Source: Paenibacillus albidus
Lineage (GTDB): Bacteria > Bacillota > Bacilli > Paenibacillales > Paenibacillaceae
Reading direction: 5' to 3'
Length of the DNA: 64,000 bases
Assembly: GCF_014644435.1 (NCBI RefSeq)
Contig: NZ_BMKR01000004.1
Span: forward strand, 186,001 to 250,000
Below the pieces are notes generated by a model. That model saw only the letters and a list, made by a program, of their open reading frames with translations, made no database searches and was not told where the DNA came from. How positions within the stretch are numbered: position 1 is the first letter of the stretch; every line of letters starts with the position of its first letter. The position numbers and the translations under genes are program-made. Positions 51,737 through 60,151 of this stretch are shown here, piece by piece.

Positions 51737-52855
51737 ATGTTTCTAGCTTTACGGGAGATGCGGCATGCCAAAGCCAGATACCTGCTGATTATGGTCATTA
51801 TGCTGCTGGTCTCATTTCTGGTCCTGTTCGTCACCGGACTGGCCAAGGGACTCGCCTATGCGAATATTTCGGCAGTGGAGAATATGCCCGCTAATTATTT
51901 TGTGGTCCAGGAAGATGCCGACCACACGTTCAGACGCTCACAGATGACAGTCCAAGACCTTCAGACTGCGAAGTCGGTCGCCGGAGACGCCAATGCCGCG
52001 TCACTGGCCGTTCAGACAAGCACCGTTACCGCTGCGGAGAACAAGCTAAAAGTGGATGTCACTTATTTTGCAGTGGACATGGAAGGAATGCTGGCTCCTC
52101 GCATTACTGAGGGCAAGGCCGTTACGAATGATCAACGGGGCAATGTCATTGTCGACCGGAAGCTTGCCGAATCGGGCATTGTCGTCGGCAGCAAGCTGTA
52201 TGACCAGGCCACTGGCCTGGCTTGGACCGTTGCCGGATATACCGAAGACAGCTCGTACAGCCATACTCCGGTTGTGTATATGAACAATACAGACTGGCAG
52301 GCTATGCGGACAGGTGGAGGCCAAGGTAAAACGTCAGCAGAGTCAGTCCCCTATAATGTGATTGCTCTTCATGGCAGTTCAGAGCAGGCACACACGATCA
52401 CCGAAACTCTGGATCAGGTAGAGGTTATTACCCAAAAAGAGGCCGTTTCAAGTATCCCGGGTTATTCCGCTGAACAGAGCTCGCTGATGATGATGATTGT
52501 GTTCCTTTTTGTGATTTCCGCGTTTGTACTCGCCGTATTCTTTTATGTGATCACGATCCAAAAGACCAGCCAGTTCGGTATCCTCAAAGCAATGGGGACC
52601 CGGATGTCCTATTTGGCCTGGAGTGTAGTGGGTCAGGTACTGCTTCTATCTGTAGTCAGTCTGTCGATTAGTCTGCTGCTGACCTTCGCGATGAATGCTG
52701 CACTCCCGGACTCGATGCCGTTTCAGCTGGAGCCTTCCACACTGATACTCACCGGTTGTTTATTCATCGGAACCTCGCTGGTTGGCTCCTTGATCTCGGT
52801 GGGCAGAGTGGCCAAAATTGATGCGCTCGAAGCGATAGGGAGGGCTTACGCATGA
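51737..52855 (+). CDS. hrtB: Heme-relief ABC permease HrtB
   Basis: A 372-residue FtsX-type permease. FLALREMRHAKARYLLIMVIMLLVSFLVLFVTGLAKGLAYANISAVEN is close to the opening of staphylococcal HrtB. An extracellular domain of about 200 residues follows, then three C-terminal helices with MIVFLFVISAFVLAVFFYVITIQKTSQFGILKAMG and the final KIDALEAIGRAYA. With HrtA it removes toxic haem from the membrane. AAGAGGAG stands before the ATG, and it overlaps hrtA by 4 bp. Confidence 0.9.
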   Translation: MFLALREMRHAKARYLLIMVIMLLVSFLVLFVTGLAKGLAYANISAVENMPANYFVVQEDADHTFRRSQMTVQDLQTAKSVAGDANAASLAVQTSTVTAAENKLKVDVTYFAVDMEGMLAPRITEGKAVTNDQRGNVIVDRKLAESGIVVGSKLYDQATGLAWTVAGYTEDSSYSHTPVVYMNNTDWQAMRTGGGQGKTSAESVPYNVIALHGSSEQAHTITETLDQVEVITQKEAVSSIPGYSAEQSSLMMMIVFLFVISAFVLAVFFYVITIQKTSQFGILKAMGTRMSYLAWSVVGQVLLLSVVSLSISLLLTFAMNAALPDSMPFQLEPSTLILTGCLFIGTSLVGSLISVGRVAKIDALEAIGRAYA

Positions 52856-53529
52856 GTACGAAGCTGATGATGAAGCAAGTGACCCAGACCTACGGGGACG
52901 GGGATTCCACCCTGTCAGTGCTGAACAACCTGGATTTTGAGGTGCAGGAGGGGGAGTTTGTCGCAGTACTGGGTCCATCCGGATCGGGAAAAAGCACATT
53001 CCTGTCCGCAGCCGGAGCACTGCTCACGCCCACCAGCGGTGAAATTTACATCGACGGGGAGTCTATTATACAGAAAGATAAAACCCAGCTCACCGAGCTG
53101 CGCCTGCACAAAATCGGCTTTATGTTTCAGAGCGCGCAGCTGTTGCCATATCTGAAAGTTGAAGAACAGCTGCTCTACGTGGCCCGGCTGGCCAAACTGA
53201 ACGCGAAAGAAGCCCGGCAACGCGCCGCAGATCTGCTAAAGAGGCTGGAGATCAGCGGGAAAAGAAACCAATATCCCGAGCAGCTCTCCGGTGGGGAGAA
53301 GCAGCGCGTCGCGATTGCAAGAGCCTGGATGAACAACCCGGCGATTCTGTTCGCAGATGAACCGACCGCAAGTCTGGATTACAGACGCGGCAGGGAAGTG
53401 GTACGTATGATTGCCGACGAAGTCAAAAAAGAACGCAAAGCAGCCGTGATGGTTACACATGACGAACGGATGCTGGAATGGTGCGACCGCGTGCTGCATC
53501 TGGAAAATGGCAAGCTGGTGGAGAAATAA
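52852..53529 (+). CDS. hrtA: Heme-relief ABC ATPase HrtA
   Basis: A 225-residue ATPase with Walker A GPSGSGKST (41-49), FMFQSAQLLPYLKVEEQL as in HrtA, signature LSGGEKQRVAIARAWMNNP, Walker B ILFADEPTASLD and MVTHDERMLEWCDRVLHLENGKL. It powers HrtB. The start overlaps the hrtB stop (ATGA), and a strong terminator follows about 70 bp after its own stop. In S. aureus hrtAB and hssRS are divergent; here all four genes point the same way. Confidence 0.92.
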   Translation: MSTKLMMKQVTQTYGDGDSTLSVLNNLDFEVQEGEFVAVLGPSGSGKSTFLSAAGALLTPTSGEIYIDGESIIQKDKTQLTELRLHKIGFMFQSAQLLPYLKVEEQLLYVARLAKLNAKEARQRAADLLKRLEISGKRNQYPEQLSGGEKQRVAIARAWMNNPAILFADEPTASLDYRRGREVVRMIADEVKKERKAAVMVTHDERMLEWCDRVLHLENGKLVEK

Positions 53530-53600
53530 CGGCTTCACCTTTGGAGCTGTCTCAAAAGCGTTTTATGCAAAATGTAGACAGCTAATCTTATAAAAATCGT

Positions 53601-53648
53601 AAACAAGCAGTGAGTCTCCGGTTATTGGAGACTTGCTGCTTGTTTTTT
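53601..53648 (+). terminator. Terminator of the hss/hrt operon
   Basis: AACAAGCAGTGAGTCTCC pairs with GGAGACTTGCTGCTTGTT over 18 positions with two imperfect pairs and a 7-base loop, followed by TTTT. Confidence 0.92.
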
Positions 53649-53778
53649 GGGTTCATTGCGGCTTGTTTCAGGAAATTATGGACAAGTGAAAGCCGCCAGA
53701 CTCCGAGCGTCACTGTTTCCTTCCCTCGATGCAGCAAGCGCCGGAATTTCCGGTTGTTCTTCAGTTGATCTAATACAC

Positions 53779-53829
53779 TTTCCGGCTTACTGATGCCTAT
53801 TAGGCCGAACGGAAGGCAAAAATGCCTTT
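53779..53829. repeat. Single degenerate unit of the 51-bp two-hairpin family
   Basis: TTTCCGG ... CCGAACGGAAGGC-AAAA-ATGCCTTT keeps the arms and the order of the 14111-14317 units (same orientation) but lacks GAATTC and has altered loops. It appears to be a lone, decayed or seed copy. Confidence 0.65.
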
Positions 53830-54003
53830 GGATAAGTCTTGCTCAGGCCTTTGGATGAAACACTACCCAGCTTTCCGCGAACCCTTGGCATCACATTTTC
53901 GTACTGCTGGAAATCATTGTGTGTCTACTTTTTGGGGAAAACTTGTTATGGTATTAAGAATCTGCGGGCCAAAACTGATAAATTACAGAGGTGAATTGAA
54001 ATT

Positions 54004-54897
54004 ATGGTCAAAAAACACTGTTTATTCTGTGATGCGATCGTCCCCATTGAGCCTGGAGCAGCTTCTGACAAATATATAGGATGTTATTGCTCCCCGGGCG
54101 GGTTCTACAGCCTTGCGGCTGACAGCTATGAGCCCATCAACGCCTTGTCTCATCACATCAAACGCGAAGTCTTTCCCATAATATCCGCTTATATCCGGGA
54201 ACAGACCGACCGTGGTAACCCGGTTATATTATCCTTGCCGGAGGTTGAGCGGCTGGCTGTTTCTCCGGAAATTCCGGTAACTCTGGAGGATAAAGGGGGA
54301 CGTTTCCTGGCTTATCTATATAGACATTCCGATGGGCCGGAAGAACCCGTGGTGATTCAGCCCCTTGCGCACAGCTATAACCTGACTTATTCTCCGAACC
54401 TGCAGGAGCTTGTGTATATTATAGATAAGCTGGGGAATGAAGGCCTGATTATTAGAGAGGGCATGTCTTTTAAGCTGACGCCAAAAGGGTGGGGCGAAGC
54501 ATCGGCCCATGCCGGGGGCCGCAAGCTGAAGCCCGGCTGTCTGCTGATCGCAGCGGATGAAGCCACCTACAGGGAGTGGGCTGATATCGTTGTCCCCCAA
54601 TTGGAACAGTGCGGCTATCAGCTCCGCTTGTACAACCATAGCGGCCTTGAAGCCGGTGACAGGTATACTTTGGAGCAGCTCTCCGGAAACAAGCTGATTA
54701 TCGCCGATCTGACCGGTTCAGCACCGGGCGTTTTATTTGCTGCGGGATATGCGCTCGGCCAACAGATTCCGGTTATCTGGACGGAGCACGTCAGCAGCAG
54801 CTGCAAGCTGTCCGTTCAGCCTGATCAGATTCGTCCGCTGGCATGGGACGATCTGGAGGAGCTGGCTAGCTTGATCAAGCAGAGGTTGATGAAGTAG
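54004..54897 (+). CDS. Zn-ribbon, winged-helix, deoxyribosyltransferase-like protein
   Basis: A 297-residue cytosolic protein I cannot name. The N-terminus has HCLFCDAIVP and IGCYCSPGG, four Cys suggesting a zinc ribbon. The middle (about 135-165) reads LQELVYIIDKLGNEGLIIREGMSFKLTPKGW, like a winged helix. The C-terminal 130 residues (CLLIAADEATYREWADIVVPQLEQCGYQL ... KLIIADLTGSAPGVLFAAGYALGQQIPVIW) resemble the nucleoside 2-deoxyribosyltransferase/TIR-like nucleotide-binding fold. Such modules sense or cleave nucleotides and occur in stress and defence proteins; a role here is inference. It is flanked by terminators and appears to be alone in its unit. Confidence 0.72.
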   Translation: MVKKHCLFCDAIVPIEPGAASDKYIGCYCSPGGFYSLAADSYEPINALSHHIKREVFPIISAYIREQTDRGNPVILSLPEVERLAVSPEIPVTLEDKGGRFLAYLYRHSDGPEEPVVIQPLAHSYNLTYSPNLQELVYIIDKLGNEGLIIREGMSFKLTPKGWGEASAHAGGRKLKPGCLLIAADEATYREWADIVVPQLEQCGYQLRLYNHSGLEAGDRYTLEQLSGNKLIIADLTGSAPGVLFAAGYALGQQIPVIWTEHVSSSCKLSVQPDQIRPLAWDDLEELASLIKQRLMK

Positions 54898-54941
54898 GCA
54901 TTTCCACACAGGAATAGTCTTCAAAAAACACTGAACAGACG

Positions 54942-54996
54942 AAAGGGGAGGTCCCAATCAGCCATTTTTTGGCTTTTGAGACCTCCCCTTTGTTTT
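54942..54996 (+). terminator. Terminator between the 54004 gene and uxuB
   Basis: AAAGGGGAGGTC (from 54942) pairs with GACCTCCCCTTT, with an inner AGCC/GGCT stem, followed by a short GTTTT. It stands between convergent genes and could serve both, better in the + direction. Confidence 0.85.
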
Positions 54997-55022
54997 GGGG
55001 TTACACTCTCCGTGAACGCCGG

Positions 55023-55877
55023 CTAAACGCCCGAATAGGCCATAAAGCCACCATCTACTGGCACTGTAATCCCCGTGACAAAACCTGACATTTGCTCATC
55101 GGCCAGCCACAGCAGAGTGCCCAAGAGATCCTCCGGTTTGCCGAAGCGCCGCATTGGTGTATGGGTGATGATTTTGTGCGATCGTTCAGTTAGTTGTCCA
55201 TCCTCATGCATTAACAGCTTCTCATTCTGCTTCGTCAGGAAAAACCCAGGGGCAATCGCATTAACGCGAATCCCCGATTCTGCAAGGTGCACAGCCAGCC
55301 ACTGCGTGAAGTTGTTGATTCCAGCTTTGGCTGCGCTGTAGGCCGGCACCTTGGTCATTGGCGACACTGCGCTCATGGAAGAGATGTTGATGACTCCGGT
55401 TCCCGGACGGCCCAGCATCTGTCTGGCAAAGATCTGCGTAGGAATCAGCGTACCGATCATATTCAGATCCATTACCTGGCGGAATCCGGGAATGCTCAGA
55501 TCAAAAAAAGATTGGACCTCCGGATTCTCCAGGTCAGCCTCGCTGAAAATTTCGTTTGTTGTATTGGCAGACGGATTATTCCCGCCCGCTCCGTTAATTA
55601 ACAAATCGCAGGCGCCAAAATGTCCGCTGACTTCCTCGGCAGCCCGGGTCACGCTGTCCTTGTCTGTCACATCACAGGCAAGGGCTAGCGCTTGGCCTCC
55701 GGCTGCCTTTATTTCAGCTGCAACCTCCTGCCCCTTGTCCAAAGTGCGGTTCAAGATGACAACCTTTGCTCCCTGACGCCCGAGTTCCACGGCCATTGCC
55801 CGGCATAAAATGCCGGCACCTCCGGTAACAACAGCCACCTTGCCCGCCAGCGCGGGTTGTAATGCAAGCTCAGCCAT
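55023..55877 (-). CDS. uxuB: SDR-family D-mannonate oxidoreductase (UxuB-type)
   Basis: A 284-residue short-chain dehydrogenase from the ATG at 55877, preceded by AAGGAGG; readings further upstream overlap the uxuA remnant. Motifs: [19 protein letters not shown] (cofactor), [33 protein letters not shown] (catalytic Ser, Tyr, Lys) and [16 protein letters not shown]. The [10 protein letters not shown] loop with a long insertion after it is characteristic of the Bacillus YjmF/UxuB group that interconverts fructuronate and mannonate. Its partner UxuA is only a remnant here. Confidence 0.82.
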   Translation of the reverse strand: MAELALQPALAGKVAVVTGGAGILCRAMAVELGRQGAKVVILNRTLDKGQEVAAEIKAAGGQALALACDVTDKDSVTRAAEEVSGHFGACDLLINGAGGNNPSANTTNEIFSEADLENPEVQSFFDLSIPGFRQVMDLNMIGTLIPTQIFARQMLGRPGTGVINISSMSAVSPMTKVPAYSAAKAGINNFTQWLAVHLAESGIRVNAIAPGFFLTKQNEKLLMHEDGQLTERSHKIITHTPMRRFGKPEDLLGTLLWLADEQMSGFVTGITVPVDGGFMAYSGV

Positions 55878-56106
55878 GGGTAACGCCTCCTTCAACAGCT
55901 GCATTCCAGCCTTTATGATAAGCCTTAACAATTCCGGGAAAATCGACTGAGTCGTCTTCGGTACGATGCGAGGTCTCATGATTGTTAACGTTCTCAATAA
56001 CCTGGGACCTTACATTATCCTCCACACCGGGAATTTGCACGATTTGTGCCAGGATGGCGGGATCATTGTCTTCTCCAAAACAGCGCAATCCCATACGTAT
56101 CTTCAT
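55870..56106 (-). pseudogene. uxuA: uxuA (mannonate dehydratase) remnant with internal deletions
   Basis: Only 78 codons remain of a gene that normally has about 360. The first 28 residues (MKIRMGLRCFGEDNDPAILA, then QIVQIPGV) match the UxuA N-terminus. [11 protein letters not shown] matches the segment usually near residues 60-75, and [21 protein letters not shown] one near residue 300. After that the frame is lost ([13 protein letters not shown]). Two internal deletions have thus kept the frame, but all metal and catalytic His/Cys regions are gone. It lies between gntR and uxuB, and its end overlaps the uxuB start by 8 bp. No function is expected. Confidence 0.82.
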
Positions 56107-56116
56107 TCACCTCTTC

Positions 56117-56794
56117 TTATTTGTAATAGTGGGGGTATTTCTGTTTGAGCATCGTCTGATCGGCAATCGTTAACTCCATATGTTCTCGCATCAGGCTGTC
56201 GCCATGCTGCACATCCTGCTGTTCTATAGCTTCATAAAGAAGCAGATGCTGCTGATACAAGTATTCCCAGTCATAGTCTGCGGCTAGCCTAAGCATACGA
56301 CTCCGGTTGAGATGAACTTTAATCTGCTGCACTACGTCCCACGTGTTCTTTTTGGAGCAGCCTTCAAAGATCATGTGGTGAAACTCCTCATCGAGCTGAA
56401 ACATAGATTTGTAATCCTGCTCCTCGATACAGACCCTTTGCATCGCCAGGTTCCGCTTCATAGAAGATAAGCTGTTGGCGGGAAATGCCGCACACGCGAG
56501 CCGAATGACAGCCCGTTCCAGATGCTCACGCATGAAACGGGCTTCTTCCACCAGTACGGAGTCGATCAAGGAGACCACTGTACCGCGCTGCGGATATACT
56601 TCCAGCAAGCCTTCCTGGGCCAGGCGGACAAAACTCTCACGGACAGGAGTGCGGCTCACATTAAATTTAATCGAGATTTCTTTCTCCGAGATCCCTGTGC
56701 CGGGTGGAAGCTCCAATTGAAGAATCTGACTCTTCAGTACTCGGTAGACGGCATCGCGGGTGGAGACGGACTGTAAGGTCTGGCTCAAATCCAA
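56117..56794 (-). CDS. GntR-family (FadR/FCD subgroup) regulator
   Basis: A 225-residue regulator. The N-terminal HTH reads LKSQILQLELPPGTGISEKEISIKFNVSRTPVRESFVRLAQEGLLEVYPQRGTVV, and the rest is an all-helical FCD domain with FQLDEEFHHMIFEGC and LLLYEAIEQQD...HMELT carrying His and Asp metal-site residues. It is placed before uxuA and uxuB in the same direction and is probably a hexuronate-responsive repressor of the UxuR type. It ends 10 bp before the uxuA remnant, so it still shares a transcript with uxuB. Confidence 0.88.
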   Translation of the reverse strand: MDLSQTLQSVSTRDAVYRVLKSQILQLELPPGTGISEKEISIKFNVSRTPVRESFVRLAQEGLLEVYPQRGTVVSLIDSVLVEEARFMREHLERAVIRLACAAFPANSLSSMKRNLAMQRVCIEEQDYKSMFQLDEEFHHMIFEGCSKKNTWDVVQQIKVHLNRSRMLRLAADYDWEYLYQQHLLLYEAIEQQDVQHGDSLMREHMELTIADQTMLKQKYPHYYK

Positions 56795-56841
56795 TAGTTA
56801 ACCTCCTGTTGGTTGAATAAATTCTTTCTGTAAATTAATCC

Positions 56842-56862
56842 TACTACACTTGTATGGTAGTA
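56842..56862. promoter_or_regulatory. Candidate GntR operator
   Basis: TACTAC-N9-GTAGTA, followed by a repeated TATGGTAG, lies 48 bp upstream of the gntR start in the short gap between genes. Position suggests autoregulation of gntR-uxuB. Confidence 0.45.
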
Positions 56863-56875
56863 TGGTAGTGAGAAT

Positions 56876-57922
56876 TTACTTTTTTTCCATTTGGGCCAAA
56901 TAATAAGCATATTCCAAGGGACGGGTATGGATAATTTCCCGGTTAATAAACGTTTCGATATCGTAGTAGATATCTTTTTGCGGTTTACCGTTTAATTCTA
57001 TAATCCAGAGTCTCAGCTGTTCGTCGAGTACAAAATCTACACTGAGTTCACCCAAGGAGCCCATATGTGAATCTGCAACTTGGGCCGCCATGAGGCTTGC
57101 CTTATGCAAGGTCTGCAGGGTCTTACTCAGTTTTTTGGGTGTTAACAGCCGTTCGAAAAGTTCGATCGAGTCATGGACACTTTCACACATACTAGTATTG
57201 AAATATTGCTCATAGGCCACCCTTGAGGTGATCGCTGAAATAGTCCAACTGCCTGAAATATCCTTTTGTACCAGCACACGGATGTCAAAATAGCATTGAT
57301 TCAGCTGCAGCGTGCGGATACCTTGCTGAACTATATAATCCCCTGGTTTCAGAATGGCTGTAAGCTTCTCCCGGAGACCCTCATATTTCCGGCAAATGGC
57401 CAGCGGAGCAAGGGTGTGCAAAGAAATATGAGTGTCCCCCTGCTCCTTGCGTTCAATACGGTAGACGGAATTTCCTCTCACCCCGTAAGTCGGCTTAATA
57501 TAGAGCAGTTGGTGTTCCTTCAAAAGTTGGTCCAGATCTAAGGTATTGTAACTAAATGTCTCAGGTATAAGGTATAGGAGTTCTGTCTGAAGCAGACTGT
57601 TATGGAGCTCCCACTTGTTAAAAAAGTTAATGCTGTTGAAGCACTTTTTCTCCCCAATTAGCGCCCCAAGACGTCTAACTGTAGTTGATTTCTTATTAAA
57701 TGCACGGTTATACACTACATCCGGGAGCGGAAAGCGGCGTTCTTTAAAAGCCCGCTTACTTAAATATTGTCCTTTAATTCTGCGTTCCTTCCACATGATA
57801 TCTTCAGGAGTAAAGGCGAAAAGCTTGAGATTCAGATGGCGGTGCTGTTGATGAAGCGCCAAAATGTTTTTTCTGCTGCTCCTCCGGGCTACAAGAATCC
57901 CTACTAATGGACGATCTTTCAA
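56876..57922 (-). CDS. YheC/YheD-like ATP-grasp protein
   Basis: A 348-residue product. I chose TTG at 57922 because GGGGGAG lies about 8 bp upstream and the family sequence (LKDRPLVGILVARR) begins there; the frame remains open further upstream only through the collagen gene's antisense. FNSINFFNKWELHNSLLQ, LLKEHQLLYIKPTYGVRGNSVYRI, DYIVQQGI, FDIRVLVQKD and LSVDFVLDEQLRLWIIELNGKPQKD form the ATP-grasp fold with its metal-binding Asp, Glu and Asn. YheC/YheD proteins are spore-coat associated in Bacillus. It is divergent from the collagen-like gene, so both may be sporulation products. Confidence 0.85.
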   Translation of the reverse strand: MKDRPLVGILVARRSSRKNILALHQQHRHLNLKLFAFTPEDIMWKERRIKGQYLSKRAFKERRFPLPDVVYNRAFNKKSTTVRRLGALIGEKKCFNSINFFNKWELHNSLLQTELLYLIPETFSYNTLDLDQLLKEHQLLYIKPTYGVRGNSVYRIERKEQGDTHISLHTLAPLAICRKYEGLREKLTAILKPGDYIVQQGIRTLQLNQCYFDIRVLVQKDISGSWTISAITSRVAYEQYFNTSMCESVHDSIELFERLLTPKKLSKTLQTLHKASLMAAQVADSHMGSLGELSVDFVLDEQLRLWIIELNGKPQKDIYYDIETFINREIIHTRPLEYAYYLAQMEKK

Positions 57923-57945
57923 CGTTACCACTCCCCCGTCTTCAA

Positions 57946-57972
57946 CATGCTGGAATATTAAATGCCAGCATG
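57946..57972. promoter_or_regulatory. Inverted repeat in the leader of the ATP-grasp gene
   Basis: CATGCTGG (57946-57953) and CCAGCATG (57965-57972) form a perfect 8-bp inverted repeat with an 11-base AT-rich loop, 23 bp before the TTG start. A second perfect one, CTCAAT-AATG-ATTGAG, is at 58001-58016. They may be operators or leader hairpins. Confidence 0.4.
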
Positions 57973-58128
57973 GACATAACGGCATGGGACAATAACATAA
58001 CTCAATAATGATTGAGCGAATGCAGGACTTGATTAGCCTATTTTTAGACCGGAATGGGCTTTTGCCGTGTGTATCGCCAGCAGCTTTTAATATAATGTAT
58101 GGCATTTGACTAGAAGGAGTTGAGCCAA

Positions 58129-59262
58129 TTGGGGAAATGTAAGTGTCCACCTGGCCCTCCTGGACCGGAAGGACCGGAAGGACCACAAGGACCGCGAGGA
58201 CAACAAGGACCACAAGGACTGCAAGGACTGCAAGGACTGCAAGGTATTCCGGGGCCGGCTGGGGCGACCGGTCCTGCTGGACCAGCGGGAGAACGGGGAC
58301 CCCGGGGATCGGAAGGGTTGATGGGCCCTGCTGGTCCAGCCGGTATAGCAGGAGCACCGGGAGCTCCAGGCCCGGCAGGAGCGACCGGTGCGACAGGTGC
58401 GGTGGGTGCAACAGGGGTAACGGGTCCGCCTGGCGGCTTAACGGGACCGGTAGGGCTAACCGGAGCGACGGGTCTAACAGGTGCACCTGGAATCACCGGA
58501 GCAACGGGTCTAACAGGCGCTCCAGGCATCACGGGAGCAACGGGAAATACCGGGCCGCAGGGTCCTGAGGGCGGTGCAACCGGCGCGACTGGACCAACTG
58601 GACCAGCTGGTGCGGTTGGTCCAGCAGGACCAATAGGACCGGCAGGGGCGGTCGGACCAGCAGGACCAGTAGGACCGGCAGGCGCGGTTGGACCAGCAGG
58701 ACCAGCAGGTGCAGTAGGACCGGCAGGACCAGCAGGACCAGCAGGTGCGGCAGGCGCAGTTGGACCGACGGGAGCTACCGGCGAAGTGGGACCGGCAGGA
58801 GCAGTTGGAGCTACAGGTGCAACCGGTGCTACTGGAGGTGTGTTAGGCTTCGCGGATTTCTTTGCACTGATGCCGCCTGACAATGCAGCAACTGTGGGAG
58901 TCGGCACAGACGTAAGTTTCCCGCAAGATGGGCCTACCAGCGGAACATCCATCTTCAGAATTAGTGCCAGTTCCTTTAATTTGGCAGCCATAGGCACTTA
59001 TCAAATCTTGTTTCAAGTCAGCGTAACCGAAGCTGGGCAGTTGATTCTAACACTTAACGGTGCAGATCTGGCTTACACGGTCGTTGGGCGGGCTACAGGC
59101 ACATCTCAAATCGTAGAGATGGCCATTGTACAAACAAGTGTAATCAATTCGATTCTTACTGTGCGAAATCCTGCCGGGAACTCCACGGCGCTTACTATTA
59201 CGCCATTGGCTGGAGGAACACGTCCAGTCTCAGCACATTTGGTGATCACACAGCTAGCTTAG
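58129..59262 (+). CDS. Collagen-like protein with BclA-type C-terminal domain
   Basis: A 377-residue protein. TTG 58129 has AAGGAG 9 bp upstream; TTG 58120 touches it. After a short leader with two Cys (GKCKCPPG), about 75 Gly-X-Y triplets run unbroken to GATGATGGV, changing from [11 protein letters not shown] and LQG types to [10 protein letters not shown] types. The last 135 residues ([15 protein letters not shown] ... HLVITQLA) are a TNF/C1q-like jelly-roll trimer domain, as in exosporium BclA. There is no signal peptide, as is usual for spore-surface collagens. Nearly identical codons in the repeats make slippage likely. Confidence 0.92.
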   Translation: MGKCKCPPGPPGPEGPEGPQGPRGQQGPQGLQGLQGLQGIPGPAGATGPAGPAGERGPRGSEGLMGPAGPAGIAGAPGAPGPAGATGATGAVGATGVTGPPGGLTGPVGLTGATGLTGAPGITGATGLTGAPGITGATGNTGPQGPEGGATGATGPTGPAGAVGPAGPIGPAGAVGPAGPVGPAGAVGPAGPAGAVGPAGPAGPAGAAGAVGPTGATGEVGPAGAVGATGATGATGGVLGFADFFALMPPDNAATVGVGTDVSFPQDGPTSGTSIFRISASSFNLAAIGTYQILFQVSVTEAGQLILTLNGADLAYTVVGRATGTSQIVEMAIVQTSVINSILTVRNPAGNSTALTITPLAGGTRPVSAHLVITQLA

Positions 59263-59323
59263 AGTGATCTGCGACTCGGATTAATCAGCTGCCCGCGAGC
59301 TTGGCGCAAGCAGAACCCCTCCA

Positions 59324-60151
59324 CTACTTCGTACTCTTGCGGTAGGCGGAGGGGGTGACTCCGGTGCTTTTTTTGAAATATTTGGAGAAATGGGCCAGTT
59401 CCATGCCGACCTGCTCCGCAATGTCCGAGATACCGGAATCGGAATAGGTCAGCAGTCTTTTGGCGAATTCCATCCGTTTGAGCTGTACATAATGCATGGG
59501 TGGAACGCCGGTGAATTTTTTGAAATAAGGAATGAAATAATTCGGATGCAAATGGACAAGCTCGGCCAATTCTTCAACTTCCATGGGATAGGGCAGACGT
59601 TCGTCGATATAATTAAGCACATGAGCCAATTTGCCTTGTTCACTGGTCTGGAAGAACTCGTTCATGAAATCGGTATAGCCGCCGGATTCCAGACATATTG
59701 CCAGCAGTTGAAGAAGTGAGGCATGGATGCGCAGTGTGGAGAGAAAATCGTTATTCTGATATAGCCGGATCATCTCGGCAAAAATTCGCCGCACTTCATC
59801 CGGATCTGGCGCATCGCTGATATAGAGCTTATTCGCCGCATGGAACAAAGGCCACTCCCCAATTCTGGCATCAAAGTGGCAGAAGTACCGCGCATAGGGA
59901 TTGTTCATAACCGTAACTGTTGATTGGGTAGTCCCGGCAGGCATAATCATAAGCTGATGGGGCTTGGGATAATGGGTTACCCCGTTTAGAGTTACGCTGC
60001 CTTCACCGCTGTCCAGGAAATATAGCCGATTGAACGAAGGCGACTGTTCTGTCCGGTTCCACCCGTAATAAGTGTTGCGGTAATGGGCATGCGTAACGGT
60101 TACAGTCAGGTTCTCAAGCAGGCGGCCGGGAATCGCATTGGGCGTATTCAT
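59324..60151 (-). CDS. AraC-family transcriptional regulator
   Basis: A 275-residue product from the ATG at 60151 (AAAGGAG upstream); an earlier in-frame start lacks a site. The N-terminal cupin domain (RLYFLDSGEGSVTLNG, HQLMIMPAGTTQS) binds a sugar-like ligand. The C-terminal double HTH is MEVEELAELVHLHPNYFIPYFKKFTG and SGISDIAEQVGMELAHFSKYFKKSTGVTPSAYRK. It diverges from the oxidoreductase/isomerase cluster at 60310 and is the likely activator of it. Confidence 0.92.
   Translation of the reverse strand: MNTPNAIPGRLLENLTVTVTHAHYRNTYYGWNRTEQSPSFNRLYFLDSGEGSVTLNGVTHYPKPHQLMIMPAGTTQSTVTVMNNPYARYFCHFDARIGEWPLFHAANKLYISDAPDPDEVRRIFAEMIRLYQNNDFLSTLRIHASLLQLLAICLESGGYTDFMNEFFQTSEQGKLAHVLNYIDERLPYPMEVEELAELVHLHPNYFIPYFKKFTGVPPMHYVQLKRMEFAKRLLTYSDSGISDIAEQVGMELAHFSKYFKKSTGVTPSAYRKSTK

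Larger units (their letters stand above)
53530..54003. other. Gene-free stretch after hrtA
   Basis: It contains a perfect 8-bp inverted repeat, AGCTGTCT (53545-53552) with AGACAGCT (53576-53583), the hrtA terminator and a degenerate 51-bp-family unit. The inverted repeat could be left from a small mobile element, but no transposase remnant or clear target duplication is seen. The rest is without recognisable signals until the gene at 54004. Confidence 0.45.

Noticed and set aside
53822..54079. 85-codon frame starting in the degenerate repeat
   Set aside because: It overlaps the 54004 gene in another frame, has no ribosome site and no family pattern.
58090..58110. Sigma-K promoter (CATACATTA on the minus strand) for the ATP-grasp gene
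   Set aside because: The -10 pattern fits, but no proper -35 is seen and the leader would be over 150 nt. Kept only as a possibility.
57923..58486. N-terminal extension of the ATP-grasp gene to 536 residues
   Set aside because: The extra sequence is antisense of the collagen repeats and the intergenic gap. The TTG at 57922 with GGGGGAG upstream explains the start.
58110..58997. Proline/glycine-rich 295-codon frame antisense to the collagen gene
   Set aside because: Gly-X-Y codons are open on both strands by composition; only the + strand has a ribosome site and a folded C-terminal domain.
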